A DNA stretch of 48,100 nt. It comes from a candidate division WOR-1 bacterium RIFOXYB2_FULL_36_35 (GTDB lineage: Bacteria; Margulisbacteria; WOR-1; XYC2-FULL-46-14; XYC2-FULL-37-10). The notes under the pieces were generated by a model that saw only the letters and a list, made by a program, of their open reading frames with translations, was not told the DNA's origin and did not search any database. This document shows, piece by piece, positions 44,551 through 48,100 of this stretch. The stretch is taken from contig MEUA01000034.1 of the NCBI GenBank assembly GCA_001771505.1, forward strand, positions 1 through 48,100, in the 5' to 3' direction. The stretch's first letter is position 1; each line of letters opens with the position of its first letter. The position numbers and the translations under genes are program-made.

Positions 44551-45466
44551 AAAGCTTTTCAGGTTCGGTGTGAATATTTATAATAGTTCCTTCTCCGTAT
44601 CTTCCTTTTATTTTATTTTCGATTTCAGTATTAATATTGTGCGCCTCAATGATGCTTAATGTCCTACAAACTCTTATATGAATGTCGATTACTATTTTAT
44701 TCCCGATTTTCCTTGTTTTTAAATTATGCGGATCCTTTGCGCCGCTTGTCGTTTTTACAATGCCAACTATTTCATCTTCTGTTTTTTCATCCAATGATTC
44801 TTCAAGTAGTTCATTGATACTTCCTATCAAAATAACATAAGCGGCTTTTAATATGAAGAAGCTTACAATAATTGCGGCCAGAGGATCGAGTATAGTCCCT
44901 TTCTGTCCGAGTAAAATTGCCCCTCCGATTCCAAACAATACGCCGATAGAAGAAAACGCATCGGCCCTATGGTCCCATGCGTTTGCGATTACAGCCTGGC
45001 TTTTTATCTTAGCGCCGATTGTGATAGTGTATCTATAAAGTAATTCTTTGGTTGTTATGGAGACAACTGCGGCTATTAAAGCGATAATCCCTGGAGTGGG
45101 GAGGGGATTTTTTAATATTATTACTGAATAGATGTTTTTTCCTCCGGTATACAAGATTCCGATACCTACAAAAAAGAGAGTAAGGCCGATTATTGTTGTT
45201 ACAAGTGTTTCAAATTTCCCATGACCATAATCATGATCCTTATCGGAAGGTTTTTTTATTATTTTAAGGCTGAGTAGCAATATTATATCTGTAATAAAAT
45301 CGGACAATGAATGGATGGCATCTGCTATCATCGCTTCACTTCTTCCAAATATTCCTGCAAATAATTTGAATGAAGTTAAAGCTAAATTCACAAATAGTCC
45401 GGCCCATGTGACATGGCTCGCTCTCTTTGCTCTAAATTCATCTGAATTAATTTCTGTTTTATCCAT
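44549..45466 (-). CDS. Cation diffusion facilitator family transporter
   Basis: CDF proteins export divalent metals (Zn, Fe, Mn, Co) by proton antiport. About 305 residues; six membrane helices; the metal-site motifs HSLSDFITD (helix II, HxxxD) and HRADAFSS (helix V, HxxxD) fit the canonical Zn/Mn/Fe subgroup; a C-terminal cytoplasmic domain (TRKIGNKIVIDIHIRV) completes it. I use the ATG at 45466; the frame runs to a TTG at 45496 that lies in a common repeat (see 45483-45525). The metal cannot be told by eye. Confidence 0.88.
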   Translation of the reverse strand: MDKTEINSDEFRAKRASHVTWAGLFVNLALTSFKLFAGIFGRSEAMIADAIHSLSDFITDIILLLSLKIIKKPSDKDHDYGHGKFETLVTTIIGLTLFFVGIGILYTGGKNIYSVIILKNPLPTPGIIALIAAVVSITTKELLYRYTITIGAKIKSQAVIANAWDHRADAFSSIGVLFGIGGAILLGQKGTILDPLAAIIVSFFILKAAYVILIGSINELLEESLDEKTEDEIVGIVKTTSGAKDPHNLKTRKIGNKIVIDIHIRVCRTLSIIEAHNINTEIENKIKGRYGEGTIINIHTEPEKL

Positions 45467-45482
45467 TTGATTGTTGTTAAGC

Positions 45483-45525
45483 TCATCCTTCGACAAGCTC
45501 AGGACAAGCTCAGGACAAGCTCAGG
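45483..45525. repeat. Tandem CAAGCTCAGGA repeats at the CDF 5' end
   Basis: Three copies of an 11-base unit (ACAAGCTCAGG) inside the longer motif TCCTTCGACAAGCTCAGGAT, which occurs in many bacterial genomes. It overlaps the first codons of the open frame of the CDF gene, which makes the upstream TTG start doubtful. Confidence 0.8.
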
Positions 45526-45607
45526 ATGACATTTCGAAACACGCCCTTAATTATAAACCAGTAATTATTAATGTCTAGTTTTTTCAAAAAGAGAGCTTCT
45601 CAGTCTT

Positions 45608-45632
45608 AACCCCGATTATGATAATCGGGATT
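45608..45632. repeat. Dispersed palindrome upstream of the Pho box
   Basis: AACCCCGATTAT-G-ATAATCGGGATT. It lies 26 bases before the Pho-box-like direct repeats, in the gap between the divergent CDF and porin genes. The rest of that gap (45702-45800) shows nothing else beyond a ribosome-binding site. Confidence 0.8.
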
Positions 45633-45657
45633 CATAGTCTAGCGGGAGGGAAGTAAC

Positions 45658-45679
45658 TTTGTAACCTTTTTGTAACATT
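45658..45679 (+). promoter_or_regulatory. Pho-box-like direct repeats
   Basis: TTTGTAACCTT followed directly by TTTGTAACATT, an 11-base direct repeat; a weaker third unit (TTCTTCATATT) follows to 45690. The 7-base core plus 4-base spacer geometry is that of PhoB boxes (CTGTCAT-N4-CTGTCAT in E. coli). It lies 145 bases before the porin ATG. A TTAATAAT sequence at about 45694-45701 could be part of the -10 region. Confidence 0.62.
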
Positions 45680-45823
45680 TTCTTCATATTCTCTTAATAA
45701 TCTTCCTGGATAATGTAATTGTAAGTTTGTTAAATGATTTTTTTATTGGGAGGTGAATTAAATTAGAAAGCAGTAAGCGGATGTAGGGGCGCAAAGTTTT
45801 GCTCTTTTAATAGGAGGTATATT

Positions 45824-47065
45824 ATGAAAAAAGTTTCTTTATTAATTTTTAGTTTAATCATTTTATTGGGATTTACATCGGCTTCTATTGCGGCAACTGT
45901 TGATGAAATAAAAATTTATTTGGAACAGCTCAACCAGAAGCTTATGCAGGCAAAAGCTGACAAGGATTTTGACAGGATAAAAAAAGTGCAAACTCTGATT
46001 TCTAAAACCAGTAAAGAATTAGAAGAAGCTAAAGTGGAGGATGATTTTGCAAGCGTTGATGAAAGCGTTCAAGATGTAAAAGAAGAGATGAACCTTGCCT
46101 TTACAGATTTAAAGAGTCAGATTGACAAAGTTAAAAAAGATAACAGTGATGTAAAAGTAAGCTCCGAAATTCATTTTAATTGGGTTAATACAGGGACTGG
46201 CTCTACCGGATTTGATGTTACCAGGGCATACATCAATTTCAAAAATAAACTTGATTGGAATGCTTCTGCTCGTATAACGCTTGACGTTGCAAGATTAAGT
46301 ACAAGCGTTGATACCCAAAGCCGAAATCAGCAGCTTTCTGACTATCTAAAATATGCGTATGTCGAAATACCACTTGGAATCTCTTCCTCGATTTTTCCCA
46401 ACTTAACAGGAAAAGTTGGCCTTCAGCATACTGTGTGGATTGATTGGGCGGACAAAATGCTTGGAATGCGTTTTATAGCAAAGAGCCTTGTTGATAATGA
46501 AGGGATTATGTCTTCTGCCGACTTTGGATTAGGGGCGTTGGGTAAAATATCAGCTTCAGGGCTACCAGAAATTGAGTATCATACGACACTTATTAACGGT
46601 TCTGGCTATAAATCCGCCGAAACCAACACAAGCAAAGACTTTGGAATTAGGCTTAATTCAACTGTTTATGAAAACGAAAAAACAGGAAATATTATTGCTG
46701 GGCTATTTGGCAATATAAAAGGAATTGATACTAATGATACAGATGGAACAAGCAGGCAGGTTGGGACAATGGTTGGATTAAAAAATAATATGGGAACTAT
46801 TTATGGTGAATACATTTATGGAACAGGAATTTCGGGCTATAGCTTTGGCGGCAAATATGAGCTTTATCCAAGGTATACTCTGTTTGCGCGTATGGATAAT
46901 TATGATCCCAACAGAAGTGTTTCTAATGATCAAACAGACCGTGCTTTTTACGGCATAACATATAAAGCAGGGGATAATATTGATTTTGCCATAGATGCGC
47001 AAAGCCAAACAAGAGCTAACGCAACAACAACTGCTCTATATTTTCATACAAAAGTCGAAATGTAG
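45824..47065 (+). CDS. Outer-membrane porin, probably phosphate-responsive
   Basis: The 413-residue protein has a clear signal peptide (about 1-23, ending SIAA), then a coiled-coil segment (about 25-110; IYLEQLNQKLMQAKADKDF), then a beta-rich barrel with alternating pattern (SSEIHFNWVNTG, TVKVGLQHT-type strands). This resembles OprP-like phosphate-selective porins. The C terminus ends in VEM rather than the usual aromatic residue. A Pho-box-like repeat lies upstream and pstS follows, which together support a role in phosphate uptake across the outer membrane. AGGAGG precedes the ATG. Confidence 0.75.
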   Translation: MKKVSLLIFSLIILLGFTSASIAATVDEIKIYLEQLNQKLMQAKADKDFDRIKKVQTLISKTSKELEEAKVEDDFASVDESVQDVKEEMNLAFTDLKSQIDKVKKDNSDVKVSSEIHFNWVNTGTGSTGFDVTRAYINFKNKLDWNASARITLDVARLSTSVDTQSRNQQLSDYLKYAYVEIPLGISSSIFPNLTGKVGLQHTVWIDWADKMLGMRFIAKSLVDNEGIMSSADFGLGALGKISASGLPEIEYHTTLINGSGYKSAETNTSKDFGIRLNSTVYENEKTGNIIAGLFGNIKGIDTNDTDGTSRQVGTMVGLKNNMGTIYGEYIYGTGISGYSFGGKYELYPRYTLFARMDNYDPNRSVSNDQTDRAFYGITYKAGDNIDFAIDAQSQTRANATTTALYFHTKVEM

Positions 47066-47122
47066 CCTTTGCTCAGCGCCCTCCCCCAATTTATAGATGG
47101 TTTGAGGGTTGGAAGACATGAA

Positions 47123-47143
47123 CCCTCTCCCAAAGGGAGAGGG
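47123..47143. terminator. Hairpin between porin and pstS
   Basis: CCCTCTCCC-AAA-GGGAGAGGG, a perfect 9-base-pair stem with a 3-base loop. No T-run follows, so it may be an attenuator, an mRNA-stabilising hairpin for the porin message or a dispersed repeat rather than a true terminator. Confidence 0.5.
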
Positions 47144-47163
47144 GATTAAGGAGGAGAAAAAAG

Positions 47164-48100
47164 ATGTTAAAAAAAATGTTATTAGTTTTACTTTCACTTG
47201 TTTTTGTTTCGGGAGCGGCCATGGCTGTTGACTTAAGCGGTGCGGGGGCCACATTCCCATACCCGATATATTCAAAATGGATTTCTGACTACTCAAAAGC
47301 GACCGGTAACAAAATAAACTATCAACCAATAGGTTCGGGAGGTGGGATACGTCAATTTACGTCGGGCATTGTCGATTTTGGAGGATCTGATGCTCCAATG
47401 ACAAACGATGAAATTTCAAAAGCGGGAGGAGATATTCTTCATATCCCGACTGTAATGGGCGCAGTATCAGTTGTTTATAATCTTCCGGGGATAAAAGGCT
47501 TAAAACTTGATGCTAATTCCTTGGCCGGTATTTTCCTTGGGAATATTAAAATGTGGAATGATGATGCAATTGCAAAATTAAATCCTTCCGCAAATCTTCC
47601 CAATAAAGCAATTACTGTTGCTCATAGGAGTGACGGGAGCGGAACAACAGATATATTTACAAATTATTTAGCCAAAGTAAGCACCGGTTGGGCCTCAAAA
47701 GTTGGTGCCGGAAAAGCGGTAAATTGGCCTGTAGGGGTCGGAGGAAAAGGAAATTCCGGAGTTGCGGGAGTTGTTAAGGTTAATGAAGGGGCAATTGGTT
47801 ATGTTGAGTTATCATATGCTATGGAAAACAACCTTTCTGTTATATCTCTAAAGAACAGGGCAGGATATTATGTAATTCCATCTCTTGATTCTACTTCAGC
47901 CAGTGCCGATGGAGCTCTTAGCAAAATTCCGTCAGATTTCAGAGCCGACCTTACAAATGCGCCCGGCAAAAATTCTTATCCAATTGTCGGAATGACCTGG
48001 CTTTTGGTTCACAAAAACCAAAAAGATACTGCAAAGGGAAAGACTCTTGTCGATTTTTTGAAGTGGTCGCTTACAGACGGACAAAAATACGCGGCTGATC
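47164..48100 (+). CDS. pstS: Phosphate ABC transporter substrate-binding protein PstS (partial)
   Basis: PstS captures phosphate in the periplasm for the PstCAB transporter. The frame begins with a signal peptide (about 1-21, ending AAMA) and runs off the window after about 312 residues. Family motifs are present: LSGAGATFPYPIYSKW, the phosphate-binding GSGGGIRQF and DFGGSDAPM, and RSDGSGTTDIF. A strong AGGAGG lies before the ATG. It follows the porin gene; pstC, pstA and pstB are expected beyond the window. Confidence 0.96.
   Translation, partial: MLKKMLLVLLSLVFVSGAAMAVDLSGAGATFPYPIYSKWISDYSKATGNKINYQPIGSGGGIRQFTSGIVDFGGSDAPMTNDEISKAGGDILHIPTVMGAVSVVYNLPGIKGLKLDANSLAGIFLGNIKMWNDDAIAKLNPSANLPNKAITVAHRSDGSGTTDIFTNYLAKVSTGWASKVGAGKAVNWPVGVGGKGNSGVAGVVKVNEGAIGYVELSYAMENNLSVISLKNRAGYYVIPSLDSTSASADGALSKIPSDFRADLTNAPGKNSYPIVGMTWLLVHKNQKDTAKGKTLVDFLKWSLTDGQKYAAD

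Noticed and set aside
45483-45525. CRISPR-like or direct-repeat array
   Set aside because: The units are 11 bases with no spacers and match a common dispersed repeat.

Overview
The window is 48.1 kb of AT-rich bacterial chromosome. The cell was evidently Gram-negative and flagellated: there is a hook/switch gene block, an outer-membrane porin, and lipoprotein biogenesis genes (lspA, lgt). Housekeeping genes are scattered among very large orphan proteins, small toxin-antitoxin pairs, dispersed palindromes and miniature transposable elements. This mix suggests an uncultured candidate-phylum lineage. Margulisbacteria/Saganbacteria-like is my guess, but that is inference and was not tested. I saw no rRNA, CRISPR array or complete insertion sequence.

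Layout. 0-3.5 kb (minus): flagellar genes fliK-flgD-hook protein-fliM, with the end of fliM lying inside a repeat. 3.55-7.4 kb (minus): an unusual tRNA-Leu, murF, an MNT nucleotidyltransferase with a broken HEPN partner, tldD, and a PIN/AbrB toxin-antitoxin pair with a clear promoter. 7.6-7.8 kb: a miniature transposon with a target-site duplication. 7.8-11.5 kb (minus): a translationally coupled TPR protein and TPR/transglutaminase protein. 11.7-16.1 kb (plus): a GMC-type flavoprotein and a RelA/SpoT homologue with a damaged synthetase site. 16.1-20.7 kb (minus): polA, tsf, rpsB, with a frameshifted MNT remnant on the plus strand.

20.8-33.1 kb (plus): a giant protein of about 1740 residues with two GHKL-type ATPase modules and a C-terminal HExxH zincin-like motif; then rpoN with an overlapping sigma-54 activator, a DUF4258/DUF2283 pair, ahcY, a DUF5665 protein, lspA, lgt and an RluD-type synthase. 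33.1-37.7 kb: a small membrane protein, coaX with a second transposon copy in its leader, a proline/threonine-rich putative lipoprotein, and a caspase-like repeat protein whose 5' end is in another frame across an A7 run. 37.7-42.4 kb (plus): lysS, a heptad-repeat coiled-coil protein, metF and a 608-residue orphan. 42.4-48.1 kb: phosphate response, with phoB-phoR, a cation-diffusion transporter on the other strand, a likely Pho box, a porin, and pstS running off the end.

How the parts work together. PhoR/PhoB probably drive the porin and pstS through the direct repeats at 45658-45679. RpoN and its activator form a two-gene regulatory unit. LspA and Lgt form the lipoprotein-processing pair. 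The strongest candidates for undescribed biology are the double-GHKL/zincin giant, the caspase-like repeat protein, the coupled TPR-transglutaminase pair and the GMC/degenerate-RSH pair. No function is established for any of these from sequence alone.
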